Shown here: positions 1 through 12,600 of the stretch, one piece after another | How the letters are laid out: each line of letters opens with the position of its first letter | Numbering within the stretch: the first letter of the stretch is position 1 | Assembly (NCBI RefSeq): GCF_000003605.2 | Contig: NW_003122907.1 | Coordinates: 828,041 to 852,988, forward strand | Direction of reading: 5' to 3' | From: Saccoglossus kowalevskii | Taxonomy: Eukaryota > Hemichordata > Enteropneusta > Harrimaniidae | Length of the DNA: 24,948 bases | The notes under the pieces: model-generated | Seen by the model: only the letters and a program-made list of their open reading frames with translations | What the model was told of the DNA's origin: nothing | Database searches by the model: none | Translations under genes and position numbers: made by a program

Positions 1-1916
1 CCCGTCTTGTCAGTAGTTGTAGTAAAGGGCATCTGAAATCAAGGGCATGGGCTCAAGATCAGATTGTAGTAGCCTCGTATTATGGTGTATTTATTTGACA
101 CAACACTGATTAGAAACAGTACAGAAGTATGAACACTAATAACTACAATTATTATACATCTGTCACCGTAACGCCATCAGTTACAGCATGCTGTAATTTT
201 GCAGTATTTTACAGGGTATTTTCATCCTACTATATTAGGAAATGCGAATTCCAAATATGGAATGATTACGCGTGTAAGCGTCCTCTAATAATAAAAACAA
301 ACATGGCTGCCACAAGGGTTTGATCAGATTCCACAAAAAGAAGTTCGCTGATTCTGTTCTAAACTTTTTGAATTTTGGCATTCTCATGATGTATCCTTGC
401 GCATCGGTTGATACTCCCGCTGTACTGTCTTTGTGCATCATTTGAGGTATCCTAATAATAACCTTATTTTCATCGAGCAAAATGCACAACCAGACAAGTA
501 CCCACAGCACCCAATAAACATACTTACAATCTTGGTTTTATTTTTTAAATTGTTGATACCTATACGATTTAATTTCTGTGTTGGAGCACTGCATTATGTA
601 ATGCACATCATATGCGATGTCTGTTGGATCACATAGTTGACAAATATACTCAGATATGTGTAGTGTTGTAACACCTCGTTTCTATGGGCAATGGATGGTT
701 TGAAATTCTCAACTGCTGTGCGATTATATATTCATCATAAGCCTCATATATTTTAACGCATTCTGAGCCAACTTCTTTATCACAAAAGCAAAGTAATGAT
801 ATCAAATTTGATAGAATTATAATTACAATGTATAGATGTCTACTCATCAGTAAATACATAAATATGATAGATTATTATATCCATATGTTGAATGCAACAC
901 CATCTGGTGCAGAGTTTAGTGGCAATGATGTTTAACCATAGGATGCATCACAATAGTTGAGACTGAGAAGCAACAAGTCCTCAAAAACGGGTAGATGTTT
1001 TTTTATTGAAACTGCTGATGTCTCATAGTTTTAGTACTGTCACCTCTAAACTGGTCAAATTGCACATTCACAATGGGTGGTAGTTTAAAGGTTGTCACCG
1101 CTAAAACAAAATTTCTGTATCAGTTAAATTATTCCTTGTGAACGTTGACATACTCAAATTATTTTTTGAATTATGAACTCAAATGTACATTTCCAAATCA
1201 AAATGACCATCAAAGTAGTGTTACAGGGGAATTGCAAAGTCAAAGTTTCCATGGAAACAAGTTTATGTATCATCAATTTTTATTTCTTTTTTGTCATTTG
1301 CAGTGATTTTAAAAATTCCAAATGTTACACTGGACAATACAATGTATACAATACATGTAAAGCACATTTTACATACGTTGTATACATCATATATGACACA
1401 TGTCAACCACAATAAAGTGCTACGAACAATGATTCAGACTGTGAAAGAGCAGTAAACAAGTTGTTGTTACAACTAATGTGGAAAAATCTGATTTTATTCT
1501 GTAATAAGGGAATGAAAAAGTTTATTTGTGTGACATGTTAGGACGGCAACTGATCAAATATAAATTTACACAATTAACAAAAGAAGAAAAAAAAATTAAC
1601 GTATATTTCCTGTTATCAAAGCAATGAAAGTTGGAATGGAAATTAGACTCACAAAAATCGTGTATATTTTTATATATGACAAAAATTGAATCAACCACAC
1701 TTTCTTTTAAAAACTGTACACCATATATTTGAAACATGTAATATACACATGTATATGTTGCATATATGATGCGTTTAATTCACCCACCCTGTAAAACAAA
1801 CTTAAGTACTTATTTATTTGTATATGAATGTGTGGTCTAACACTAAGGCATGTATATATGATATACTATAAATTACATCGCTAGATGAAAAACAAGAATC
1901 AAGTGCTTATATATAT
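1..1916. other. Intergenic, no recognised gene
   Basis: AT-rich sequence with only short chance-length frames. Two minus-strand frames (859-650 and 510-235) start with hydrophobic stretches but match nothing I know and lack convincing splice context. I see no RNA gene, long repeat or inverted-end element here. Confidence 0.5.
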
Positions 1917-2102
1917 TTATAAAGTGATTGCTATCTGTACAATAAGATGAACATACAAAAGGCAGTACGGTGAAATAAACAGATTGCATTGTTTGAGCAA
2001 CAACAAGTCGCAGCCTAAGTGTTGAAGCTTGTAGTTTCCATGCACGGCTTCCTTCAGTTGGTGAATCTTGATACACGGAGGGATAGCTGAGTGGTTCTCA
2101 AA
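1917..2102 (-). other. Exon-like open frame, unrecognised
   Basis: A good acceptor, CACTGCAG, at 2110-2103 is followed by 61 open codons and TAA at 1919-1917. The peptide starts FENHSAIPPCIKIHQLKEAV, with a Leu-rich middle and a hydrophobic end. I recognise no family. A second frame on the same strand (2076-1873) is also open, which weakens the case. It could be a terminal exon of an unseen gene, part of an old repeat, or chance. Confidence 0.2.
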
Positions 2103-2851
2103 CTGCAGTGAGTTCTATGATTGACTTTTACCATTTGATTAATCCCATGCAGATCTTGGTCTTGGATGTGACTAGAGAAATAACAAATACAGATATTTAG
2201 TATTAATAAATAAAGCAATTGTGTGTTTCTTAGTCCTTTTTGTATTGAATATTATTTTTCATATTTTTGAGTAATATACTAAGAATTGAATATGTATTTG
2301 CATTTTTGTTGTTGCAATAAGAGAGCGAGTGACTGACAGGGTGAAATGGACAGTTGTCATTCAAAAACTATTTGAATTGTTAGTTTATTTAATACATCCT
2401 GACTCAATAATTTGACAAATTAAATAGTTTGGTGTTAAACAGAAATCTCCACATCAAATATTTGTGTATTCCACAACAATAATAAGTATTTATCTTGAAG
2501 TACACACACTGTGTTCTCCACTGCTACTATATTTCATGCTCACACTCCTTCTCATGACGGGTTTTGTGATTTTCTGCTGATGCAGAAGCAATATTGATAT
2601 TTTTTTCATGCTAAGTGCTTGAAAATTTACGACTTCTTGCAATACTTCATGCTGCATCCAGTATTAGCAGGGAATGACCTGTATGAGGTAACATGCATGT
2701 CTTGGAAGTTGTGTCATTTGTATTTATTCTAATCCACATAAAACTGAGCAAAAATGATGTCACACATAGGGTAAAATATTTGGATGTTCATACTATGCAT
2801 ACAGAAACACCTAGACAATTAGAAAATAAATGCCTTTTGTATGCTATGATT

Positions 2852-4315
2852 CAGTGTTCTCCCCAGCATTCAATTTGTGTGCGGGGCCGCCACGCTGCTT
2901 TCCCTGCCCGCCACTGTGGACCTGAGCCGCCACGGTGATTAGTAAGACCGCCACAGTGCTTTTTTCATTGTTCATCCTGTGAACTGTATTACGAAATATA
3001 GAAAGAAATACGTAGCTATCAGGGATCTTGCCACGCTCCCGACCAGGACTATTGTCTGACGTACCGACCGACACGCATCCTGCCAGTCGTGGATTATAAT
3101 TTGTAAACAACAGATGTAGTCGCACAATGTGGCAGTGGCTTATAAACAATACAAGTTAATTTTGTAAAATTAGCACCTCTTTGTTCGTAAGTAAATACTT
3201 TGACAATCGACGCAGTCTTTAGATTGAAAGCTAACATTTTTCAAAATCAATTCCACCCCGACATAACATGGGCAAAGCGGAGTACACGATCAGTTTACGC
3301 TACTCAAGAAAAAAACAACGTGTTTATTGCATGATTGGGTAAAATACATATGAACTTTTATCATCGCGAATCATGTAAAAACTCTTCTTTCAAGACTTCT
3401 TTTACCTTTTAAAAATTGCTTATCACCTATTTCGAAAACCATCATGCAGTTTTCATCTGAAATCCATACCAACACATCGTGCTACGACATCGCTTTACTT
3501 CCGCAATGTAATTTTTATGATCACTACCATTCGGAAAACTTCGGGTTCTGCCGGCATTACTATGCGATATTCTGATTGGTTAATGGAGTTTTTGACCCAT
3601 CGGGTCAAAGGACACATGCCGGTCAACTAATACATCACAATTATCATGGCGGTCTGTGTTTTTCACTGAAGCGATCGAGTGATCAAAAATAATCGCTCAA
3701 ATTTTACGTTTATTTCATATAAAAAAAGAAGTAACATTTTTTGCATGGCATGACTGAGTAAGAGGAATTATTGGTATAACCGGTGTATAACATCTCGAAG
3801 TAAGTTAAGTCACGTTGTAACTTTGATGATCGTTTGGAAGTTTTATTTGTTCGTTCATTACTGTAAATGTAAACGTTGTAGAAGGTGATGTTTTTGTAGT
3901 AAATAAGATCATGGAAGTCGAGAACATATTCCTGGCTGAAACATTTCAAATGCATTTCATTTAGCTCTTTACAATTTATTTGTTTGTTTGTTTTTAATAG
4001 TGTGCAGCATTTGCATTTCAATTCGACAATTTTTCATTTTTAAATTCAAACTCTTCTAAATTGTGAAACATAATATTTTGACTCCAATAGAAAAAATATT
4101 TGCACTGGGACTGAGCTCATTAATATCCCAAAAGAATAGTGTTTATAACACTGTATGAAGCAAATAAATATGTGCCACATTGTTTTTGAAAATATATGTT
4201 GTTTGTTATGTGGGTGTAAATGTGCTTTGGTCAATCTCTATTATTATGTAAATGATATGCAAATCATATGCAAATTAGTCCGCCACAGTGGTTTAAATTC
4301 CTGGGGAGAACACTG
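2852..4315. mobile_element. Non-autonomous DNA transposon candidate with CAGTGTTCTCCCCAG ends
   Basis: The left end, cagtgttctccccag (2852-2866), is a perfect 15-bp inverted match to the right end ctggggagaacactg (4301-4315). Four ccgccac motifs spaced 19-21 bp lie just inside the left end (2887, 2908, 2927, 2948), and a fifth lies near the right end (4280). A 4-bp direct repeat gatt flanks the unit (2848-2851 and 4316-4319). No transposase frame is visible in the 1464 bp, so the element appears non-autonomous. The CAGTG terminus recalls hAT elements, but the 8-bp target duplication of that superfamily is not evident. The superfamily is left open. Confidence 0.6.
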
Positions 4316-4393
4316 GATTATAAACATATGCATGACATAATTTTCACCATTATCACATTGATTACAAAAAAATAGCACAAATGTTAATGTAAT

Positions 4394-7300
4394 TTAGTAT
4401 ACCTGTGGTTCAAAACCTCTAATAGACATCTGAGAAGCTTCTTCACGTAGCATCTCCTCATAATCTCTTTCCGCCATTCTCTCTCTCTCTAACTCATCTT
4501 CAAGACGTCTCCTTGCCTCTGCTTCTCTGTCTCGGCGCTCTGTGAGTTGGGCATCAATTTCTGCTCTGGTTTCTTTCTTTTTCTGTTCTGCGACTGCCTG
4601 CTCTCTATGTGTTAGTTGTTGTGCTAGTTCCAAATCTCGTATCAGTTCCTCTCGTCTTTCTAATGACTCCTCCTGTTGTATTCTTACTTCTTCCATCTTG
4701 TCATGAATCTGTTCTTGACGTCCTTGTAAAACCTGACGAATATTAATGTGTTATTAGGCATAGCCAATTTAGAAATGTTTTGCTGTATATGAACGTACAA
4801 GTCTTATATGATGAGATCTGTAGATAAACACTAACCTCCGACATAAGCCTCTCTCTGGCTTTTTTCTCCCTCTCCCACTCAGATTCTCTTTTCTGCCAAA
4901 CTCTGGCCGCTTCATCTCTGTAAAACAATAATATGCATCAGAGATAATTTACCTTTTGGGTCACCTTTTGACACATTTCACGAATGAGGGCTGGTTAAAT
5001 GAATATCTACTTGTTATAAACTTTTGTTCTGTTGTCATGCATTACTGGCTCCTATTCTGCTTCTGGAGTGTGCTAAACTTCCCCAGGATCAGGGTTCTGC
5101 CCAGCCTGACTTCTTGTTAAAACATTAATTAATATTCTGAAACAGATACATGTGCAAATGATGCGTGATGTATGTGTAAAGTTTGAACATGATCAGTCCA
5201 GCCATATTAGCAATATGGCTCCGAAAACAACTATTGTTAGAAACAAAATGGCCATCAGCCACCCATTTTGAATCAAATCTGGGAAATAATTGACATGCAT
5301 CAAGGAGCCATTATGTATAATAGACATACCAAGTTTGAAAGAAATATGTCCATGCATGACTGAGATCCAGTTTCAGAATGGCAGAAATGCTTGATATTGA
5401 TGAATTCCTAGCACTACAATGGCCACAATTCTGCTTTCTTGAATTGGATCATAAAACAAATGCATGAGCATTTGTCTGATATAGTGTCTGATGTATCTAT
5501 GAAGTTTGAACTTGAACAGTACAGGCATGTAGGATATATGAATCCGTAACTGCATTCTTTAAAACAAAATGGTCACCAGTTGGCCATTTTGAACCCAATC
5601 CAAAAAATAAAACAATGTGTATCAAGGACTCATTATGTTCCACATATGTAACAAGTTTGAACAGAAACTGTGCATGTACGACTGAGATCCAGTTTCGGAA
5701 TGGTGAAAATGTGTGATTAATTGGTCTAAGGACGTGCGAAATATGGCTGGATATGGACAGACTGACGGAAGGACGCATACACACACAAAGGTCAATACAT
5801 AAGTTCCTATAATACTAATAGAGTTGGGTGGCAAATCAAATTGTGTGATTATCTGAATATCTTGCAAATACTTAAAACAAAATTACAGCAACATTTTGCC
5901 CACAATATTGAAACACAAACCTGTATAGCATATCAAGTTCTGCTTCTCTGGCTTGTTCCAGTTTGAGTTGGTCTTCCACAACTTGTTTCATCCAGGCAGC
6001 ATCTGCTCGTGCTTTCTCTCTCCTGGCTGTCTGCACTTGCATGTCTTCATCTTGTTTCTCAGCAAGAGCAGCCAAGATCCTTCGATCAAGTTCCTATAAA
6101 ATCATAATCACGCAGAGGTGAGGAAGAAAGTCTGGCAAAGGTATCACTAATTACAAGTTCAATGACATTAAATGCAATAACATAATATTTCATGTAATAA
6201 AAAAATAGATTCCAGAATCCTTTTTCCATTTTTGTTACACCGGCGAGTCACCTTCTATAGTCGCTATCTAACGCTACACAGTAAAAAACAGGCAGTTTGA
6301 TAAACAAATGTTTTTCTTATTGAATGCATATGCAAAAACGCTCACAAAATTTGTTACACTGAACAATAAATTCACTGAGAAAATTGCCCCACCACCCTGG
6401 TAAAAAACAAACAGACACCAAGTTGAGTTTGTTTTGTACAAAAATTCTTACCAAAGCTTCTTGTACTTGTTGCGATCGTCTTCTGAGTTGGGCTTTATAC
6501 TGTCTTGTCAGTACTCTACCAAGTTCACTTTTCTTTCGTCTTTCCTCCAGAGCTTTCCTCTGAGATTCCAATTGTTCTAGTTGCCATTGTTGTTTCATCA
6601 GGTCAGCTTCCGCTTGCTTCAGTCTACTGGCCTGTCATTTATTGATAAAATAAAACACATTGAGTATAACACAAAAGAGAGAGATGTACAAATGCAACAA
6701 TTATTAACAAATTTGGACAATATAACGTAAAATGAAAATAACATTTACGTGAAAATATATAATATTGTAATCTTACTTCAGCTTCTCGCGCCCTCAATTC
6801 CATCATTTGTTCCTTCAACATCGCAGCCTGTTCCTTTTCGTCTCTGTACTTCGCTTCCTGATACTTCCTGTCTCTTTCTACTGCGGCAAGTCGTTCTCTT
6901 TCCAACTCTTCATCAAATTTCCGTTTGTCTTCTCTTGCAGATTCCAATCTGTCTTCCATTTCTTCTACTTGTTCAGACCATTTATTTATCACGAATTGTT
7001 TGTGTTGTTCTGATTCAATCTAGAAATATAATAAAACCACGCTAATCGTCAATAATTTGTTATTATCAGTATTATTAGTTTAAGTGTAATATAAACACCC
7101 TTTCAAAAGATATTAGTATATAATGATAAACCGATAGACCATTTCTGCTCACTGCAAGATCCTGCATTATGCATGAAATTGAAAAAAAAAAAGACAAAAA
7201 GACACAGCATGTGGGATTTACATGCTTAATAATGTGCCATACACATTTGATAGTCAAATTTGCTGGAGTGCATCCCAACATCATATTTCAATTTATTTCA

Positions 7301-8743
7301 AAATCAAATCATTCAATTTTGCAGCAGCCATTCAGGGAATGTCTTTGACACCATTATGGAAGAAAATTATCTACATGTATTAACAATCATTCATCTGCTA
7401 AATAGCAGCCACACTAGGCATAAATCTGGAAAGATTAGTTTTCATTATATAGTACTAGTTAGAATCACTATATGCGTCATTGCTTCTATAAGCTTCAAAT
7501 AAATCTTGTGATTGACATGCATATTAAGATTCATTGGAATTGCCACACTACACTGACATAAGGTGATATTAAAATACTGATATTAAATACTCACCTTTCG
7601 TAAATCTGGGTTGTTTTTTCTAAAGTGTTGATACAATTTCTCATCGGCAATCTGAAATATCATTAAGAGTAAATAAAATCAGTAATACGTAAATAATAAA
7701 ACATTGTTATTACTCCTTGTATTCAGCTAGTTGTCGTCTACGAACTATAAAAACGATTGGCCAGAAGAAGCCAGATTACAATACTACGATACTATACAAT
7801 ATTTCATACTAGAACTTGGTGCAAAATATATAGTGGGAAAAAAAAATCATCATTGGGGATGAATAAATCTGACCATGCAAGAACAATTACAGTATTTGCT
7901 CTATTAGAAGCACATAAGCCAAAAATTGCATTTATTATATGTGGGATCATTAAAATGATCATTAAAATATGACTTATTTTAACCACATTTATCGCATGCA
8001 CTACTAAGAGAGCAAATATAGTACTTGTTTTTATAAAAAATTACAAAAATGCACATTATTCTACCTGTTTCCTGGCTGTTTCTTTCTGCGTTTTCAACTC
8101 CTCACTTCTCTCCCTCATTGAATCTAGTCGTCGATAGTTATCTGATGATAAGCCTTTCAATTCTGCTTCATATTGGTCACGTTCGCTTTGAATCAACTGT
8201 TGAAGTTTTCGTCTACGCTCTGTCAATCTAATTTTTTTAGTTTCACTCTCATGTTTTCTTTTGAAAGCATCCATGCTGCGAATGTAAATACATTTTATTG
8301 TTTGAATAAGTTTCAGGCTAACATAAAGGGAGTGCATAGATAATAAAAATCAGGAATCAATCTTTTACGAATATATCTCAAATACAACCAGACACAATGA
8401 GAAATTAATATTCTGCTATATTTTAAAACTGAACAAGACATCTGTAAAACATGCCCGAACTTGTTTTTTGTGCACTAATTTTTTTTTTGAGTTTTTTTGT
8501 GCAGCACTTTTGCAAAATTAGATAAAATAAAGATTATAAAAATAATCACCTGTCTTGAAACGAACTATCTGAAGACCAGGCTCTCTGCTTCGTCGTCTGC
8601 ACGTCCGACTGGTGAAAATAGTTTGCATTTTGGGCCCATTTTTCCCTGAAATCATGGTCATGGTTTCTTCTCTGTACAATGTTCTTCTCTTGAATATTCT
8701 TGTACTTCATTTGCCAGTAGGCTGGCAGTGTTGGTAGAGCCAT
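4394..8743 (-). CDS. TCHP: Trichoplein (trichoplein keratin filament-binding protein), 8 coding exons
   Basis: Coding exons, read on the minus strand: 8743-8550, 8275-8065, 7651-7595, 7019-6777, 6631-6452, 6093-5921, 4917-4836, 4732-4403 (or to the stop at 4394). All have AG/GT borders and matching phases, giving about 490 residues against 498 in human. The start is the first in-frame ATG after an in-frame TAA. The N-terminus [10 protein letters not shown] differs from the human one by a single residue. Other family landmarks are [44 protein letters not shown] and [14 protein letters not shown]. Apart from the first 60 or so residues the protein is almost all charged Glu/Arg/Lys/Gln coiled coil with no membrane segment. 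In vertebrates trichoplein binds keratin filaments, localises to centrioles with ninein and activates Aurora A to restrain primary cilium assembly; that role here is inferred by orthology. The 3' end is uncertain: CAG|GTATAC at 4403/4402 may be a splice donor to an unseen last exon, or may be read through to Val-Tyr-stop. Confidence 0.93.
5140..5790. repeat. Two tandem copies of a ~322-bp repeat in TCHP intron 6
   Basis: The landmarks gtttgaac (5181 and 5503) and gactgagatccagttt (5358 and 5680) recur at an offset of 322 bp. Between them both copies carry related segments such as aaacaaaatgg...cattttgaa. The copies are clearly diverged. The second ends in a ggacagactgacggaagg stretch and is followed by cataagttcctataatac. 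Outer boundaries are approximate. The repeat lies wholly within the intron between TCHP exons 6 and 7. Confidence 0.65.
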
Positions 8744-9603
8744 GTCTTTCGAACACGCTTGTTGATATTTTGCGTCTGTTACTCCTTAAAAAATTATAGT
8801 TGAATCCGGTCGATACGAACTCGTTCATTCATTCCTTCCTAAGATAAAGTTGAAGGTTCAATTAACTTGCAGAGACAAGAACGATACACGTTTTGTATTG
8901 TCAGCGTGATATATATTGTAATGAACTGCTCACAGCAACGTTGAAGGAGTGCTTGGGGTATACCTGAGGCGTTGAACGTTATTTACCTGGCGTACATCGA
9001 CTTGTAGGATCTCAAGAACTGCGATCAAAGTGAAACAACAATCAGCCGTTTCAGCCCAAAAAATAACACAAATTTATCGGAGCGGGTCAGATGTACTCGA
9101 ACTAGATTGATCAGTCTTTTCTTGAAAACAAGTAACGAAAGCAATCTATGTGAAAACAGCTATATTCCAGTATAAATAGCGCATCTGCTGCAACACAAAC
9201 GAGATGACAGATTCAACCAAATCAAAATATGAAGTCGTTGAGCATGTGTGCGCATGCTCTACCTGATACTCGTTCGCGGACTAGTAAATATTATTTTGAA
9301 GTGCTCTCAAGAAACTTTATTATATTGAACATTAGGTAATTGATAAATTGTATATGTAAATAATTAAACAACTGATAAAATTATTAAAAAAAAAGTTCAA
9401 TGCATTGTTAAGTCCACATTTTAGGGGACAGTTTATAACAATCGTTGCACGAGGTTAAATAAGCGCATGCGTTTAGTGACACTTCCGGGTTCAGTGTTTT
9501 GAGTCATCAATAATGCACTCGTGTAATTATTTGCCGGTCAGTCGGTGAAACGTTACCAGTTCTTACACTTCACTTTCGATACAGTTGCCGTGTTTAAATA
9601 ACA
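8744..9603. promoter_or_regulatory. Divergent intergenic region, probable bidirectional TCHP/GLTP promoter
   Basis: The two start codons lie head to head, 860 bp apart, with no open frame of note between them. NRF1-like cores are at 9249-9257 (tgcgcatgc) and 9463-9471 (gcgcatgcg). An ETS/GABP-type core is at 9481-9489 (acttccggg), about 115 bp before the GLTP ATG. NRF1 and GABP sites are known to be enriched in bidirectional, TATA-less housekeeping promoters. On the minus strand GCCAG|GTAAAT near 8987 could be a 5'UTR donor for TCHP, which I could not confirm. No transcription start site can be placed from sequence alone. Confidence 0.6.
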
Positions 9604-12600
9604 ATGACATTTTTCAAGAAACGTGAGCATCATTTCCAACCGATCAGAGCAGATGGTAAAATTGACACCATGCCGTTTCTGTTAGCTGCGGAGGATAACA
9701 TCCTGCCTTTTTTTGGTGAGTGTCAAAACGAGTGTATTTACTTGTAACACGAGTCACACTGGGGACGTGTCGGTTTTATGCATATTTTTTTTCTATAATA
9801 CTGTTTTTTGACCTACTTGACTGTCAACTTTGAAAGCTTTAAATTTCTTAAATGTAAAAACAAAAAATCTCATATATCATATAATATATATGAATATTGT
9901 TTATTAATTAGGTAGTTATTGCAAATCCAAAAAAAATATTTGTCAGTTTGATTTATTGTGGATTGAGTACATACATGTACAACCGTTGGGTGTTGATCAA
10001 TATGCTGGTAGTCTTCGTTAATGGACAGGCTTTAAGAGTGTTGTATTTAATGATATAGACATGTTTTAGTTATTATTTTTTTAAATATTTTTTTATGTAA
10101 ACTTTTATGTGTGAGTAGAGTGGGAGATATTTCCATCTGAAAACTGGTACTGGTTAAGTGGACAGTCAACAACCTAATGTAATATTGCTCACTTTCACAA
10201 TAATGTGGCTCATAAGTAGAGTGGCAAAATCAAGACTTTGTTTTTGGTTTATCAGAAATAAATTATTTTAGTTACATTTCACCAGTTAGCATGGCTGTAT
10301 AAAAAAAACCTGTGATCTGGTGGCATTTTCACATTATGCTATGAAGGTGAAAAACTAGCAAAAAATATTTATTTCAGATAAAAAAGAAAAAAGTCCTGAA
10401 GTTAAATTTTACAGATTGGATAATTTTCAGATATATTATCTTATTATCACAAATCATGTTGAATTATGAGATTTTTATAACAAATGTGTGTTAAGATTTT
10501 TAAATGTAAATCTGAAGGCAAAAGCTAAACCTTTGTATTCTACCCTCATTTTAATTGACACATATCTTTATATAGGCCTAACTAACAGATGGCAAAGGTT
10601 AATATGATGAGGGTATGCAATTGTCATGACAATGTATGGTGATTATGTATAACATAAATGACAGAGATTATCTCTGACTAATAAGCAAGAATGGTTCAGT
10701 TCTTTTATAGACTTATTAATTTGCATTAGAATTGCTAGAAATGTGGGTTTGTTTTTTTGATTGTGTAATCATCTCATATTTCGTGTGACTTCTTCAGTTT
10801 ATGTGAGATCTTCATCATATGTCACATGACTTGCATAATTTTACATTTGTGTCTTATAAAACCATGCATACACACTTTATAAGGTGGCAACAACAGATAC
10901 TTCAGATGTTACCAAATTATTTCAATTAGTCCTGCTTGGTACACTGTCAAATTTACATTGTTTACAGTGTTCTTCCAAGCATGGTGACTCTTTTGCAGAA
11001 TAATGAAAACATATAATTAACACACTGTTAGTACCATTTCTTTGTCATATTTTAGAAACCTGCACAGGGAATCCTAGGGGCCTATTGTTCTGTTGACACT
11101 ACTAATTTGTCTATTGTTTTCTATTGTATTTGTAATTCAGTAAGCAAATTTGATGTGACATTTGGCTTAACTGGAGGTGACCATTAACCATAGACCCTGC
11201 CATAGGGGCAGAATAAATCAATAGATAAAAAAAAAATCAACATGAGCACATCCAGAAATATTATTCTTGGTATAGCCTGAACACGAACAATACTATTTTA
11301 CATCTAGCACCAAAAACAATAGAAATTACCAATCTGTAAAAAGCATTCATTTTCAAAATGTATCTGTACTCGTTCCAGTGTTCAAACTGTCCTTCATAGA
11401 GTGTAAACTACTTCACTTTGTCATTCTTGGTTAGTGACGTCATATTTCAACATTTTGTTGATCTAAAATTATCTCTACAAACATAGAAATAATGCACGAT
11501 AAGAAAGTCATCACCAGAATACCACAAAGTATGCACTCAGGCAGTACAGAATTGCATTAATCTCAGCTATGCATTGGTCATATCAATTGTTTTTATGTAT
11601 ACATGTACTTTGTATATACTTTATTAAATATCTTATTTGTGTATTTTTTTTAATAGATGTCATGGGCTCTACAGCATTTTATCCGGTGAAGTCGGACATT
11701 GCTGGAAACATCACAGTAAGTTATGATATAATAATTGGATATATTTTGCACATTTTGTGATGCGTTTGTTAGGCTGTGAGCGGTATGACATAGTTAAACC
11801 ATCTAGTGAAATTGAAAAAAAATTGAATACATGTACATGTACTTAAAAAAATTTGAAATTTTGTGTTCACCCAAAAGTAATTTTTCAACTATTTGCATGG
11901 TATTATCATAAACATAAATCATGTTATACATATACTGTACCGTGTATGTATTTATCTTGTACAAAGGTAATTTTGGTGCAGTATTAAATGGATTAAAAAA
12001 AATTGATGAAAAAGCAGCTGATGCCCTAGTATGTGACTAGTAGGCATGTCAGCTTTCGTTAGCAAGCCAGTAAAATATGGTACATGTAGCTCAGAAGTCA
12101 GTTTTATCAAATTATTTTATATATTATATAATAATATATTTATTTATGAATTTTTGAAAAAAAATAAAATGTTCACAAATAGTTGAAACTGATATCAACA
12201 ATATTTAAATTGTTCAAAATAAAATAAAATACAATATAAAGATGGAATTTGCTGTCAGCTGTGGTGATGGAAGAATTATTTTCAATTTCACACAATTTAG
12301 AAATTAACAAAGAAGTATGAACTTGATCCTGAGAAATACAGTACGCTACAAGACATGGTTGATTGTGAAATAGAAGCCAAAACTATCACAGATAAGGGCT
12401 CTGCCACAGACGCCCTTATATGGCTTAAACGGTAAGTCAAGAATTTATGCAGTTCCTGGGCATGATACAATGGTTAGTGTGTTTGCTTCACATCAAGAAG
12501 TTTGTGGGAATGTCCCCCAAACCAACTACACACCCAGCAGTATGAATTAGAGTACATTGTATGTAAACCACCGAATACATGGCGTTGGGTTTGGGAGAAT

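Noticed and set aside
235-510. 91-codon minus-strand frame with a hydrophobic start
   Set aside because: No family recognised, no splice or promoter context, and frames of this length are expected by chance.
650-859. 69-codon minus-strand frame resembling a signal peptide plus short secreted peptide
   Set aside because: The hydrophobic N-terminus is easily produced by AT-rich DNA. No cysteine pattern, homology or upstream context supports it.
2079-2125. tRNA-like A box (tagctgagtgg) with a B-box-like segment
   Set aside because: The two boxes are only about 14 bp apart and no cloverleaf can be drawn, so it is not a tRNA.
6749-7045. Plus-strand frames of 98 and 68 codons
   Set aside because: These are antisense shadows of TCHP exon 4, whose repetitive coiled-coil codons keep the opposite strand open.
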